Assembly: GCF_022539505.1 (NCBI RefSeq)
Contig: NC_061508.1
Location: 346,717,484-346,781,483 of the forward strand
Direction: 5' to 3'
Source of the DNA: Lolium rigidum
Taxonomy: Eukaryota; Streptophyta; Magnoliopsida; Poales; Poaceae
Length of the DNA: 64,000 nucleotides
The notes under the pieces are model-generated. The model saw only the letters and a program-made list of their open reading frames with translations, was not told the DNA's origin and ran no database searches. Position 1 is the first letter of the stretch, and each line of letters starts with the position of its first letter. This document shows positions 1-11,348 of this stretch, in pieces. Made by a program: the position numbers and the translations under genes.

Positions 1-218
1 AAACATCGGAAGGAGCGGAAGATGGAGTATAGTTATCAAATATCAACTGAAATTTAAACAAGACAACATCAAACAACAAGCAAAGATAGAGTTTTCATTG
101 ATCTCTCGGAATAATTACAAAGGCATTACAGTGGAGCTAAGGAAGTACGTGTCGCCAAATGGCTACTTTGGCGACAAGAGCAAAAGAAACATAGAAAGAA
201 AAATAAAGAGGCATGCAA

Positions 219-2914
219 CTAGACCTCCGGCCTTGATGAGCTAGGAGTCGACGCTGGCTTGATCCCGAGATAGGCCAAGATCTTCTTCGTGTTGGGCTTG
301 GCTGCCTTAATCAACGACCTCCATCTTGATTGCTCTATCTGCTCGGTGTCGCCAACTTTCGTCCAATCAACAGCCTGTTGACTGTCAGCAACCAAAGCGA
401 CAGTGCTTTCGACAGCAATTTTCATATTTTCTTGGCGCATCTTCAGTCCAAGGTCTTCCGGTGTGTTGAACATCTTGGCAAGGTTGAGGAAAGTCGCAGG
501 CTCCTCTTTCTTCGGGAAGAAGTAGGGGAACAATGCCGACAACACTGCGCTAGCATTCGACACACCTTCACGAATCTCGGATCCATGAAGCTCCAGATAG
601 GAAAGTGCGTCAAGGACAGGGTCATTGACAGGATTCGTCAGATCAAAATCCTGGTTTGTTTGGGCTGTCAAGGAAACAAAGCATTAGTGAAAAGACAAGA
701 AACAACGATTCTCATAAAAATAGAAGGGATCAGCAAAATTACTGAAAGTGCGGCGACTCTGAGTTTTCAGGCGCTTGAGGATTCCTTCTTCACGAGAAGC
801 TTGCGCAGCCTTTGTGCTCATCCAAGGCAGCCTGTAGCATCCTCAAGTTTTTTCTGCAGTCCTCGACACCAGCAGCTTTCGCCTTGGCTTCATCAGCTTC
901 GGCCTTGGCTTTGCTAGCAGCGAGTTCGGCTTTCTTGCGAGCCGCCTCACTTTGCTCAAGTTTTCGAGCAAGTGCGTTGGCGCGTTCGTTGGCCTCTGCA
1001 AGTTTCTCTGTCGAGATATGGAAAAGAGAGAGAAGAAAGATCAAAATCGCGAAAAGCAACAGGAGTAAAAAATCAAGGAAAAACAGCAAGTATAAAAGTC
1101 GTTACCTTCGGCTCTATTAGCATATTCACGGTATCCAATAAATTGGGAACCGATGCGGAGAAGATCTTTGATCATAGGCTGTTCAAGGTGAACACAGCAA
1201 GAGAAACATCGGCATGAAAAAGAGAAAAGGTGTGAAAAAACAAAATAAGGAAAATATAGATGTCGACAAGCTTACATCATCTAAGAGCAGAGTCGACGAA
1301 CTGCACAACTAAGGGGCAGGTTCAACAATCTTTTCAACCCTTGTCCTTTTTGGTGAAGGAGCAAGGGGGCTTGATGGTGGAGTAGTGGTGACGACGTTTT
1401 GTTGAGGAGGCGAGGTTTCTTCTCCTTCAACTAGCGTGTCTGAAGCAAGTACAGTACGTGACGTGCTTGTCCGAGGAGCCACGTCAGTAGTTGGTACTTC
1501 TTCCTCGTCATCACTGTTGATCAAAAAATCGGCAGCATAAAAAGCAAGACAAGATAAATATTTCGAGTACAAAAAAAAAAAAAAAAAAGGGAGAAATAAA
1601 GACGACTTACGAGCTGACGAGGGATTCAACATAAGGATCGTAAGCTGCCTTTGGATGAGAAGGAATAACTTCTTCAGCCTTAGAGGTGCCAGAATCCTCG
1701 GCATCAGTCCTTTTCCTTTTGTTCCTTGGAGAAACAGCAGGAGGAAGGGATTGCGTCGACTCACTGGCTTCAGACTCAACTTCTTTTTCGTGAGAAGCCG
1801 CAGATTTGTGAGAACCCGCGACTTCACTTTCAGGAATAGAAGAACCTTGAGTATCTTCGGCAATGATGGCCTGTTCTTCGACTTCTCCATCCTCAGGAAG
1901 AGGAGGAAGGGAAGCCATAGTAGGATGATTCTGCAAGAAAATAGCGACAAAAGAAAATTAGCGAGATACCAATACAATGAGATGCAAGGAAAAGTTTAGA
2001 GCAAGACGAAACTCGAGAAGACAAAATACCTCGGGAAGAGGATTGGAAGCACTGTATGGTTCTACTCGACAAGAGGAGGGAATAGGATCCTTCTTGGCTA
2101 GTCGAGAAACTCTTCGAACCAATTTCTCCAAGTCCTTTACAGAAAGATCGTTGGAGATTCTGTTGGCATCGTTGTTGCCAGAGTACGTCCAAAGGGGATT
2201 TTTGCGAGCCTGAAGAGGCTGCACTCTAATCCTAAGGAAGTAGGCAGTGATTTGAACACCCGCACAGCTCTTTGCCTCGAGTGTTTTGAAGCCGATGAAT
2301 ACGAGACATGAGTGCTTCGTCGCCTTTTTCTCTTCCTCGAAGCTTCGGCATCCCGAGAGCGGCGGCGCTGGATCTCGGCATTTCCGTCGAAAGGAACTAT
2401 GTTGTGTTCAACGGAGTTGGCGCTTTCTTCGTGAATGTAGAGCCACTTTTTGCGCCATCCTTGGACAGAATCAGGAAATTTGACGTCGAAATAATCGACA
2501 TCGGTACGAACACAGATAACAACGCCACCTATGTTATAAGTGACGTTGTGGGAGCCATTGCGGCGGAGGCAGAAAATGCGTTTCCACAGAGCCCAATTGG
2601 GAGGGATTCCGAGGAAGCATTCGCAAAGTGTGATGAAAATAGAAATGTGAAGGATGGAATTGGGGGTCAACTGGTGCAGTTGAATCCCATAAACGAAAAG
2701 AAGGCCGCGGAGAAAATCGTGAATTGGGGTCGAAAGACCACGGATAAGGTGATCAACAAAACTAACCCGGTACTCCATTGGAGGCTTGGGGTAGCTTTCT
2801 TCGCTGGGAAAGCGGATGGCGTCTTCCTTCTTCATGAGGCCAAGCCTCTTCGAGCATGTTGATGTCCCGGTTGGAGATTTTAGATCTCTCCCACTCAAGA
2901 TCCTCGGCGGCCAT
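219..2914 (-). pseudogene. Antisense multi-exon gene of 'putative gypsy-type transposon' (Transposase_28-like) type
   Basis: A spliced minus-strand gene is visible with consensus GT..AG borders. Probable exons are 2914-2030, 1930-1611, 1513-about 1309, 1178-1106, 1007-about 750 and 666-219. The first ATG is at 2914. Exon 1 encodes the block containing SFVDHLIRGLSTPIHDFL, typical of the plant 'putative gypsy type transposon' domain found in grass LTR elements. Exons 2-3 are acidic and Ser/Pro-rich with a basic KRKR patch. Exon 5 is an Ala/Lys/Glu-rich coiled coil. The last exon ends in a Ser-rich tail. The function of this family is unknown. The copy is damaged: frame changes occur near 2860, 2340 and 2262, a stop falls at 1309 while a neighbouring frame continues, and there is another shift near 818. 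Exon borders are read by eye and would move if an indel were misplaced. Confidence 0.68.
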
Positions 2915-3299
2915 CTTGGATTCCGAGTACCGTGGCGAGTGAGTCGCGTGCGCGGTGGCATCAACGGCAATGGGCGGAGCAATGCTCGTGAGTGCGGATG
3001 ATCGAGAGAGTTGGGCGCAGGGAAGCTTTTGCGAAGAGGAACAGATGAGCGGCGCAAGCGAGGGGATGAACGGAGGTTGAAGAAAGGTTTATATAAGAAT
3101 CGGGTGAAGCAGTGCGCCGTTGGATGAAGAAATCGTGTGGTGAAAAAAGATCTCCTAGATACAAGGGTAAAAGGTATTTTTACCGAGATAGGCGTTACCG
3201 TACGTGCGCCGGAAAAGCGGAGGACGTGTGTCCCCCACTTACACGACGTGTCAACGTGGTGGAAGCAATGGACCCACAGGGCAGTAAAAATCACGACTA

Positions 3300-4277
3300 T
3301 TCAACAGGGATGAAGTAAATTTGGTTAAGGGAAGCATGTCGACAAGGAAAATAAAAGAAGATTGGCGACGGGGAGAATTATTAAATACTTCGGGAGCCTT
3401 TGATCAAATACAAGTTTTTGCCCAAATGCTCGGGGGCTACTTCGACAAAAAGTAAAATTTCGAGTATGGCAATATAGAAATTGCGGGAGCCTACAACCAA
3501 GCACAAGTCCTTGGCTGTAGCCTCGGGGCTACTCCCATCGGGAGCGCTGTTCGCGCACCCGAGAGATAAAAAAGAAAAAAGAAAGAGATCATATTGGGAA
3601 ATAATGACAATATAGCGACAAGGTGGACTAAAATGTTGAGCCTACAACCATCGGGAACGCTGTTCGCGTGCCCGATGAAATTAACAAAGGAAAAATAGAA
3701 AAGCAAGAGAGTATATTTCGAGTTATAATTAACTCTACATATACTCCCATCGGGAGAACAATATAAGTCAAAATTGACTCGATAAAATGTGCCATTCCAA
3801 CAGCCGGAAAAGCACTCGACAATATATTCTCAGAACGCCGAAGTTGCGATCAATTTCTGAATGCCGCAAATTTGCGAAGGTAAGACCCCATATCCGTTCT
3901 GCTGGGCGTGGCATCGCCAAAGACTGCGCTCTGCTACCTTTATCCGTATCAACAGATACGAAGAAAAATCCTAACGGACGCGTTAGGTACCCGATAAATT
4001 TGACTGGGACTCGACAGAATGGTAAGACCTTAAGCGGCACCTGTCGAAGTTTACACCAGTATCCCGAGATCATGTCCAGGGACGTGATCTTGAAGTAGGT
4101 TTTTGCGGATTGCCACTAGAGCAGTTAACTAGTACCTGATCCGTCAGATGAACTAGCCCCAACTACCATTATCCCTGTACAATATAGAATTTTATGAGAA
4201 GAAATATAAAAAAGTTGAAGCTTTCGAATAAAAATAAACAGTGGAGATTTTCCCTGATTCTACGATTCAAGCAAAAT
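3300..4277 (+). other. 3' untranslated region of element 1 with diverged internal repeats
   Basis: No credible coding sequence. A motif of the form CATCGGGAACGCTGTTCGCG recurs near 3536, 3649 and (truncated) 3748, each time next to a 'tacaacc / ggctac' context, so this part contains three diverged copies of a roughly 110-bp unit. Such repeats are common just upstream of the polypurine tract in grass gypsy elements. Confidence 0.55.
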
Positions 4278-4289
4278 CTCGGGGGCTAC

Positions 4290-4674
4290 TGACATAGGCA
4301 TCCCAAATGGGCCTGCCGAAGATAGTACCCGGGGTTTACTGAAGGCTCACTACCCGAAGAATAAGAAGATTCGGGAGCCCAAGATATATCAAGGAAAGTC
4401 AAGAGTTGTAATAGGAAGTGTTATTTGTAATCTGGCGGGATGAGTTAGAAACCGTCCCGGACTCTGTAACTTGTATAGCACGAATCCCTCGGCTCCACCT
4501 CCTATATAAAGGGGGGTCGAGGGACGAAGAGAGGATCGAATCATTGTCTACAAACCTTAGTTTTCATAATCGTCGAGTACTTTTCGGCTGAAACCTTCGA
4601 GATCTACTTACCCTCTACTTCCAACTAAACCCTAGCCTACAATCCATAGGCATTGACAAGTTGATACCTTGTCA
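4290..4674 (+). repeat. 3' LTR of element 1
   Basis: 385 bp, beginning TGACATAGG and ending CCTTGTCA (terminal TG..CA). A TATA box (TATATAAA, 4503-4510) is followed by a GA-rich leader, as in an LTR promoter. The polypurine tract abuts its start. The second LTR is outside the window, so the age cannot be estimated. Confidence 0.8.
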
Positions 4675-5173
4675 GCTAGCCCTAGACAGGATGTTCCGAG
4701 GATCAACCTCGTGTTGGTTTTTAGGCCTTGTCTAGGACCGGCTTACGATCACCGTACGTGACCGCGAGGCCCAATCGTGAGTAGGATGATCCGATTATGC
4801 GGTGAAAACCCTAAATCGTCGTAGATCGCTTTAGCTTTATCTTGATCAAGCAGGACCACCATATATTCGTGCACCTCGTACGAATCATGGGTGGATCGGC
4901 TCCTTGAGCCGATTCACGGGATAACCCGAGAGCCGATCGAGGCTCGTATTTAATGTTTACGTGTATGCCATGCGAGGAAACTAAGCGAGGCATCTCCATC
5001 ACCTTCCGACCAGGTATAGGTCAGGTGGCACACCCTTGCACCAGCATCGGACGTGCGTACCGGAGGCTTTGCGGGCCGTCGCTCGGAGGGACCGGGGCCA
5101 GCCGCAGCCCTAAGTTGTTCCCGGCTCTATCGTGTTGCCCGTCGTTGCTCGCCGGTGGGTTTCGACCGCAACA
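4675..5173 (+). repeat. 5' LTR of element 2, 3' portion only, with primer site region
   Basis: Matches 10849-11347 almost base for base and ends ...CCGCAACA at 5173. Its first ~665 bp are missing here because element 1 lies at the junction. The bases that follow (5174-5196, containing GGCACGCCCGGTGGGAC) are in primer-binding-site position; I did not match them to a tRNA. The opening part folds: CCTAGACA near 4680 pairs with TGTCTAGG near 4728. Confidence 0.8.
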
Positions 5174-5234
5174 CATTCCGGCACGCCCGGTGGGACAAGC
5201 TTCGTCATCAACCACATCGCCATCTACATCCGAG

Positions 5235-7954
5235 ATGGCGGACGGCACCCCGATCACGTACGAGGATCCGACCGACGAGCTCAAGAAGAAGTATGACGAG
5301 GTCAAAGCAATCCTCGAAGCCGACCTCATCGGCTCTTTTCACAGAACCCGTTCACATGGCATCAGGTGGAAGGGGTTCTCGCCGGACGGTGCGCTCGATG
5401 GGATAGACCTCTCTGCCCCGTCAGAAGAACGCACCAGGTCCCTACGTCAGGAGATCAACTACATGGTGGCTCACTCGCTGCATCGCCACTCTGAGAACCT
5501 GGTGAACACTCTGGAGCGTGTCGCTCTCCGGGTGATCCAGGAGATCATGAGGCACCGATACTCTCCGTCGGGACCAGCTCTCGGGACACACCAAGGAGAG
5601 ATGCCACTCCTGTCCCGTCCACCGCTGCCATTTGCGTTGGCAGCACCAGAAGTGCCGAATTCACCGGCATTCGTCGTCTACAAGATCGGTGGTGACCCTA
5701 GTGACTGCCAGTTCTTGCATGAGGCGCCTAAGGAGATCCCTCACGGGTACATGTGCACATACGTGCCAGACTGCGGTAACTGGGCACTCACAAACCAGGC
5801 CGCGACAGCAGGGACTTCTGGGAAAGCAGGAGGAACGTCAGCAATAGATCTTGAGAAGCAGACGTGGCTAGCTAAATATGCCACCCCGACGAACCTCCCG
5901 CAGCTCAGCTCCGCGGTTGGCTCAGAGCTGGAAAAGCAAGCATGGCTGGCTAAGAACGCCACCCGGCGAATCTTCGAGTTCGACTCCTGCAGCCAAGCAC
6001 CGCGGATCAGATCAGTACGATCCTCGAGGGACCAGTTCGGCATGGTGCCGAAAAGGAGGACAATCGGCTATTCCAAGCCGTACCCCGATGAATACGAGTT
6101 GGTCCCGCTACCACCCAAGTATCGGCTCCCTGACTTCTCCAAGTTCAGTGGATCGGATGGTTCCAGCTCCATCGAGCATGTGAGCCGATATTTGGCACAG
6201 CCTAGGAACGGCCTCGGCATCGGATCCACTACGCGTGAGGTTCTTCACACGGTCCCTCACGGGATCGGCTTTCGGGTGGTACACTTCGTTGCCACCGGAC
6301 TCGATCCGGACTTGGAAGCAGCTTGGAAGAGCGAGTTCCACATGCGGTTTCACTCGAAGCTTCCGAGGCCGGCATTGCCGATCTAGCTCAAATACGTCGA
6401 AGCGTGGAGAAACCGTGGCGGAATACATCCAGCCGCTTCAGAAATCTAAGGAACCGATGTTATTCGGCTCGTGTGACTGAAAAAGAAGCAGTCGAGTTGG
6501 CAGTGGTGGGCCTTGCCTCACAAATCAAGGATATGGCTTCCCAAGCAGACTACCCTTCACTGGCGCACATGGTTCAGAAACTGTCAGCATATGAACAGCG
6601 CCATCCAGACTTGTACCAGGACAAATTCAAGCGTGCGGTAGTCCTGGTTGAGGCGGATGAAGACGAAGGCTCTGCGGGAGATCAAGAGGTAGCAGTGGCT
6701 GAATGGACTCGGGGGGCAACCCCCGTGTCCTGCAAATGGGTTAAGCCACCAGGTCCGCCCGCAGGGTTTGATTTTGACGTGACCAAAACCGAGCAAATCT
6801 TCGACCTCTTACTCAAGGAGAAGCAGGTTGAAGATACCCGAAGGCCTCAAATTCCCCACGGTGCAGGAGCTGAACGGAAAGCCATACGCAAATGGCATAA
6901 CTCGCTCTCCCATGCCACCAACGACCGCGGGGTGTGGCGTCAGCAGATCCAAATGGCGATAGAACAAGGACGACTGATTTTCAACCAGTACGCCATGAAG
7001 GTCGACACTCACCCCTTCCCCGCCGTTAACATGGTGGAGTACACTTGCCCTGAAGGTTGCCAGCCAGGATCCTCGTTCAGTATCAACATGGTAGGACCTG
7101 GGCACCACTCTGGCAAGGATGGAGACGAGGGCAGCTGCTCTCGTAGCAAGGACACAGAGGAGGCCGCTCCACGCGATCGGCTCCGTCACGATGGCAAGCG
7201 CTACGTCACAGAGGGAGAAGTGAAGAACATAAGATATCGGCGACCTCCTCTCGATCACCTCCTCAACAAGTATGTGAGTCAATATAGCCAACGCCGACGA
7301 TCCAGCGACGATGATGGTAGAGACCGTCTGGCTAGGGACGCCAGGAGACATCGTCGGCATGATCACGATGAGGAGGAGTACGAGCGCCGTGCCAAAGAAA
7401 AATCAAGGGAGCAAGACGACGAAGATAGGCATTGGGACTGCCCCTTCTTCAGACACTGCTGGGATTCAGGAATGAGCCGATTGCCTACAATCGGCAATTG
7501 CCCAGAATGTAACCAGAAGAAGAAGGAGGCAGCCAACATGTCCGTGTTCCAACGCTTAGGGCCTCTCCCGCCTCGAAGCAAACACGCTGAGTCCCCTCGG
7601 ATGGAAGGTCTTGAGGATTCGGAAGACGAGGGAGAAGAAGAAGAAGACAGGTACCACCGGCCAAGGTGGTGCCCTAATGGACTCAGCCGTTCCCAAAAGC
7701 GTAGGGTTCAGCGGTTGCGCGGCTTGGAGGAAGCCGAAAGGTTATATCTGCACACGCTAAGAAAGGCGCGGCCTGATCTGGCCGCGAAAATTCAGCGAAC
7801 CCTGGATGAAGAGGGTCGACCACGGAAAATGGAGTGGCGCCCCAAGCAAAGGAAAGCCGATGATGAAACATCGGCTGGTACAAACATGGTGTTCATCCTT
7901 CCTTCGGAGTTCGAGTGCTCCGGGATTAGACGAGGCACCTGTGGCACAACTTGA
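5235..7954 (+). pseudogene. Gag polyprotein relic of element 2
   Basis: The ATG at 5235 opens a frame starting MADGTPITYED, ~60 bp after the LTR, the position expected for gag. The first ~320 codons are intact and Pro-rich. The retrotransposon gag core (containing GSAFGWYTSLPPDSI) is in another frame at 6235-6360, and the C-terminal half (from about 6440) is in a third frame that stays open to 7954, so frame breaks lie near 6205 and 6390. The C-terminal half is rich in Arg, Asp and Glu. It carries pairs of cysteines (CPFFRHCW, CPEC near 7440-7510) that may be nucleic-acid-binding, though they do not form a canonical CCHC knuckle. In a working element the product would form the particle that packages the RNA. 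The start is chosen because it follows the leader directly and no upstream ATG is in frame. Confidence 0.7.
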
Positions 7955-8539
7955 TCTGCGGCCCACGGCCGGTTATCTTTGAGAAGCCACGAGAAAGAAG
8001 CTACGGACATCCGAAGGCCCCGTACTTGCGAGGTTATATCGATGGGAGGCCCGTCAATAAGATGCTGGTGGACACCGGAGCGGCGATCAACATTATGCCA
8101 TACTCTATGCTACGTCGGTTGGGACGCTCTAGCTCGGATCTAATCAAGACCAACGTGACATTGAGCGATTTCAACGGCCAAGCGTCTGATGCACAAGGTG
8201 TTCTGAACGTGGATCTGACCGTAGGAAGGAAAACTATCCCTACGACGTTCTTCATCGTCGATAGCAAGAGCACCTATGCTGTTTCCGCTAGGAAGAGATT
8301 GGATCCACGCCAACTGTTGCATTCCCTCCACGATGCACCAATGCATAATACAGTGGGATGGAGATGAGGTAGAGGTCGTCCAGGCCGATGACTCAGCCGA
8401 AATTTCTACGACTGGCATGAACGCGTGGGAAGCAGCAGGCCAAGAGCCACTCTCAGGTATCAATTTGGACGACTGCGAGCGCATCGACGTGACGAAGGGC
8501 AGGGTTAGGCTGGTCTTATCCACTGGCCTGACCGTGTAG
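7951..8539 (+). pseudogene. Retropepsin-like protease relic of element 2
   Basis: The segment 8050-8130 reads KMLVDTGAAINIMPYS, with the aspartic-protease DTGA signature followed by the usual hydrophobic strand. A second frame (8276-8539) carries LGRDWIHAN and an acidic tail, the usual continuation after a plant gypsy protease, so a frame change falls near 8280. The protease would mature the Gag polyprotein. In ordinary gypsy elements reverse transcriptase follows; here the sequence passes into non-coding hairpin-rich DNA, which marks the element as polymerase-less. Confidence 0.65.
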
Positions 8540-9419
8540 CAAGAGCAAACCGATGAGCAAACGTGGCGAGGCCGATCCTTCGGATCGGCCCCAAAGATAT
8601 ATGAAGGAAAATTACAACGCCTTCATTGAGCGCTTCAATCAATATGGAGGCCGATTCCAGCAATCGGCCAAAATTATCCTCACCACATGTTCTGCTTGGG
8701 TTCAGCATCGATCTACTGGGCAGCGGTTTACGTCGGCTGATGAGTCAGGGAAAATCAACATTGGTCCTACTGAAGCCGACGTACAAATACGGTGCCTTGG
8801 CTAAACTACAGAGCCGATATCTGCAGTTACCTGACAGATTCGGCTCGGGGGGCACCTAATCAGATGAACATGTGCAGATGAACATGTGTGCAGTGAAACA
8901 TTGGGGGCTGATTAGAAAAATCGGCCAGTAAAAAAAAATCACAGCCGATGCGCAGACATCGACTTGAGAAAACATGCGGAGACAGCAGTGTGCGAGTACA
9001 GCCGATGTACGGGCATCGACTTCAGAATAATAAAGCCGATACATTGCTATCGACTTTAAAAGGGATAAGCTCAAATTAGCAGGTTAATGGGATCGGTACA
9101 GGCCAGAAATCATGATATTTGGGATGGATCTCCTAGTGGCTTGCTGAGGAGTTCAATCTGATAGTTTGGACGAGAGTTAGACCTGTTGGACCGCGTGTTT
9201 GGGCGACGGCTTGGCCTCAGATCGCGTTTGTATTGCGAGCCGATGTCCTGCTATCAGCTCCCTATACGACGACTTCGTTCTACGATCGGCAAAGTTAACA
9301 AGGAAGCGAAATTAATTGAGGAACATTTTCTTCATTAATAGAGGGATTTCTTACAAAGAAAGAGCCGATTGCTCAGAAAAGAAGAGGACAAAAGCCGACT
9401 ACTACTACTAGTCCCTAAT
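8540..9419 (+). other. Non-coding 3' region of element 2 with an array of GCCGAT..ATCGGC hairpins
   Basis: No convincing ORF. Short inverted repeats built on GCCGAT recur: 8570-8590 (9-bp perfect arms, loop TTC), 8649-8669 (8-bp perfect arms), 8944-8963, 9001-9020 and 9031-9057 (11-bp arms with one G-T pair). Looser versions occur near 7480 and 4888. The role is unknown. Confidence 0.6.
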
Positions 9420-9887
9420 CTAAGGGCCGTTGCTGCCCTCATCGTCGCTGCCGCCGGCGCAGCTCCTGATAGGCTCCTCATCGGAACTCCCGTAACCTTC
9501 TACGGGAGCCTCATCTTCCTCATCATCGTCATCGCTGTCATCGTCCCACCAGGTGCGGAGGCGCTTCGCTGGTGGGTAACCTTCAAGGGAGTCGTCGTCG
9601 TCCTCCTCCGCTTCTTCCTCGAAGGAGGTAAAATCGTCCCAGGAGAAGCGGTCATCCTCGCTCTCTGCCTCCTCTTCCCCGTCGACGAGGAATTGAAGAT
9701 CGCCCTCTCCGTCGGTCAAGGATTTGTCATCCTCGGACCAAACGAAGGAATCGTGTTCCTCCTTGTCCCACGACGTTGGGGCGAGAATGTCGTGCGCCGC
9801 CAACGAGCCCCACTCCGGCGTCGGCTCGCGAGATGAGGAAGAGTCGGAGAAGACCGACGAGGCGGAGGAGGAAGAAGAGGAGGACAT
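9420..9887 (-). CDS. Antisense acidic Ser/Asp/Glu-rich ORF of element 2
   Basis: An uninterrupted 155-codon minus-strand frame from ATG 9887 (MSSSSSSSASSVFSD...) to a stop at 9420. The product is extremely acidic, with runs of D and E, a short basic PPAKRLRTWW patch in the middle and no transmembrane segment or recognised domain. It lies between the protease relic and the 3' LTR in antisense, the same position as the antisense gene of element 1. Acidic low-complexity proteins can be chromatin- or histone-binding, but that is speculation. The frame has stayed open although gag and protease of the same copy are broken; low complexity alone can keep a GC-rich frame open, so translation is not proven. 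Confidence 0.45.
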   Translation of the reverse strand: MSSSSSSSASSVFSDSSSSREPTPEWGSLAAHDILAPTSWDKEEHDSFVWSEDDKSLTDGEGDLQFLVDGEEEAESEDDRFSWDDFTSFEEEAEEDDDDSLEGYPPAKRLRTWWDDDSDDDDEEDEAPVEGYGSSDEEPIRSCAGGSDDEGSNGP

Positions 9888-10183
9888 GGCTACGGGGGAT
9901 TGAGGGTTTTTTGGGTGCCGATGGCCGGAACGAAGCAAAGGGATGAAGTGGCAAACTGCTCGGAAGCGGTTAAATAAAGGGGATATAGTAGAGATTCAAT
10001 GCCACAGCGAGTTTCCGAGGAGGCGGTGCCCAAAGACAACGGTCGGATCACGCGGAATAGTTGAGAAGGCGGAGGCATCATGATGAAGGGTCGCTGCGAC
10101 GGTTCTCGTCTGCGCACGACATGACCCGACGAAGAGAAAGCGAGTGATTTTGGAATTATCAATTCCAAAACCGGGGGAGCATG

Positions 10184-11347
10184 TGTTATCACCAGAATTT
10201 GACCGAGTCAAAGGTGGGCCGCGATCAAGATGGGCTTGAAGATTATATACGGAAGAAATACGTGAATCGGCCTTATATGCAAAGTTTGGGCTAGTTTGCC
10301 CTTGTATCTGTAATATAGTAGATCGTATCTTAGATTAGAAGATAGAGTTTGACCCGTGCACGGTTAGGTGCACGCCTAAATTAGAAAGTCCCCTGGACTA
10401 TAAATATGTATCTAGGGTTTATGAAATAAACAACAACCAACGTTCACCACAAATCAATCTTGGCGCATCGCCAACTCCTTCGTCTCGAGGGTTTCTACCG
10501 GTAAGCATCATGCTGCCTAGATCGCATCTTGCGATCTAGGCAGCACAAGCTTCTTTGTTGTTCATGCGTTGCTCGTATCGAAGCCTTTTTGATGGCGAGC
10601 AACGTAGTTATCTTAGATGTGTTAGGGTTAGCATTGTTCTTCGTATCATATGCTTGTCGTAGTGCAACCCTCATACATCTAGCCGCCCTTACACCTATCT
10701 TAGGTGTAGGGGCGGCACCCGCTTGATCATTATTTAGTAGATCCGATCCGTTACGGTTGCTCCTTGTTCTTCAAGGATTAGTTTAATATCTGCAATAGTT
10801 AGGCCTTACAAAGGGTTGGAGGATCCAGCGATGCATAGGGTGTCGTTTGCTAGCCCTAGACAGGATGTTCCGAGGATCAACCTCGTGTTGGTTTTTAGGC
10901 CTTGTCTAGGACCGGCTTACGATCACCGTACGTGACCGCGAGGCCCAATCGTGAGTAGGATGATCCGATTATGCGGTGAAAACCCTAAATCATCGTAGAT
11001 CGCTTTAGCTTTATCTTGATCAAGCGGGACCACCATATATTCGTGCACCTCGTACGAATCATGGGTGGATCGGCTCCTTGAGCCGATTCATAGGATAACC
11101 CGAGAGCCGATCGAGGCTCGTATTTAATGTTTACGTGTATGCCATGCGGGAAACTAAGCGAGGCATCTCCATCACCTTTCGACCAGGTATAGGTCGGGTG
11201 GCACGCCCTTGCACCAGCATCGGACGTGCGTACCAGAGGCTTTACGGGCCGTCGCTCGGAGGGACCAGGGCCAGCCGCAGCCCTAAGTTGTTCCCGGCTC
11301 TACTGTGTTGCCCGTCGTTGCTCGCCGGTGGGTTTCTGACCGCAACA
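10184..11347 (+). repeat. 3' LTR of element 2
   Basis: 1164 bp, from TGTTATCACC to CCGCAACA, with TGTT/AACA termini. The purine-rich tract CCGGGGGAGCATG lies just before it. A TATA box (TATAAATA) is at 10399-10406. Downstream, in the probable transcribed part, are three consecutive stem-loops (10511-10716) and a fourth in the shared 3' portion. Confidence 0.8.
10511..10716 (+). other. Three consecutive stem-loops in the LTR of element 2
   Basis: Stem 1: 10511-10526 pairs perfectly with 10530-10545 (16 bp, loop TCT). Stem 2: 10567-10575 pairs with 10596-10604 (9 bp). Stem 3: 10682-10696 pairs with 10702-10716 (15 bp, one mismatch). They lie 110-320 bp downstream of the TATA box, so they would be in the RNA. 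Function unknown; packaging, dimerisation or 3'-end formation are possible. Confidence 0.7.
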
Positions 11348-11348
11348 A

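Larger units (their letters stand above)
1..4674 (+). mobile_element. Ty3/gypsy LTR retrotransposon, 3' part (element 1)
   Basis: The window opens inside this element. Its right end is a 3' LTR (4290-4674) directly preceded by a purine-rich tract (4278-4289, CTCGGGGGCTAC), so the element reads on the + strand and its gag-pol and 5' LTR lie left of the window. The visible internal part holds an antisense gene (219-2914) and a 3' untranslated stretch. The right LTR ends exactly where the 5' LTR of element 2 resumes, so element 1 most simply inserted into that LTR; the 5-bp target duplication would be GCTAG (4675-4679) but its partner is out of view. Antisense genes between pol and the 3' LTR are known in Tat-lineage plant gypsy elements, so that lineage is an inference. 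Confidence 0.8.
4675..11347 (+). mobile_element. Ty3/gypsy-type element encoding only Gag and protease (element 2)
   Basis: Bounded left by the 3' part of its 5' LTR (4675-5173) and right by a full 3' LTR (10184-11347); the two share the same 3' 499 bp with few differences. The internal region is about 5.0 kb and holds a gag relic, a retropepsin relic, a hairpin-rich 3' region and an antisense acidic ORF. I find no reverse transcriptase, RNase H or integrase motif between 8540 and 10183, so the element could not have supplied its own polymerase. It lies in the pol gene of element 3; the right flank ATATT (11348-11352) would be the target duplication. Confidence 0.75.

Noticed and set aside
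8570..9057. CRISPR-like array
   Set aside because: The repeats are inverted pairs with variable loops and irregular spacing, in a plant LTR element.
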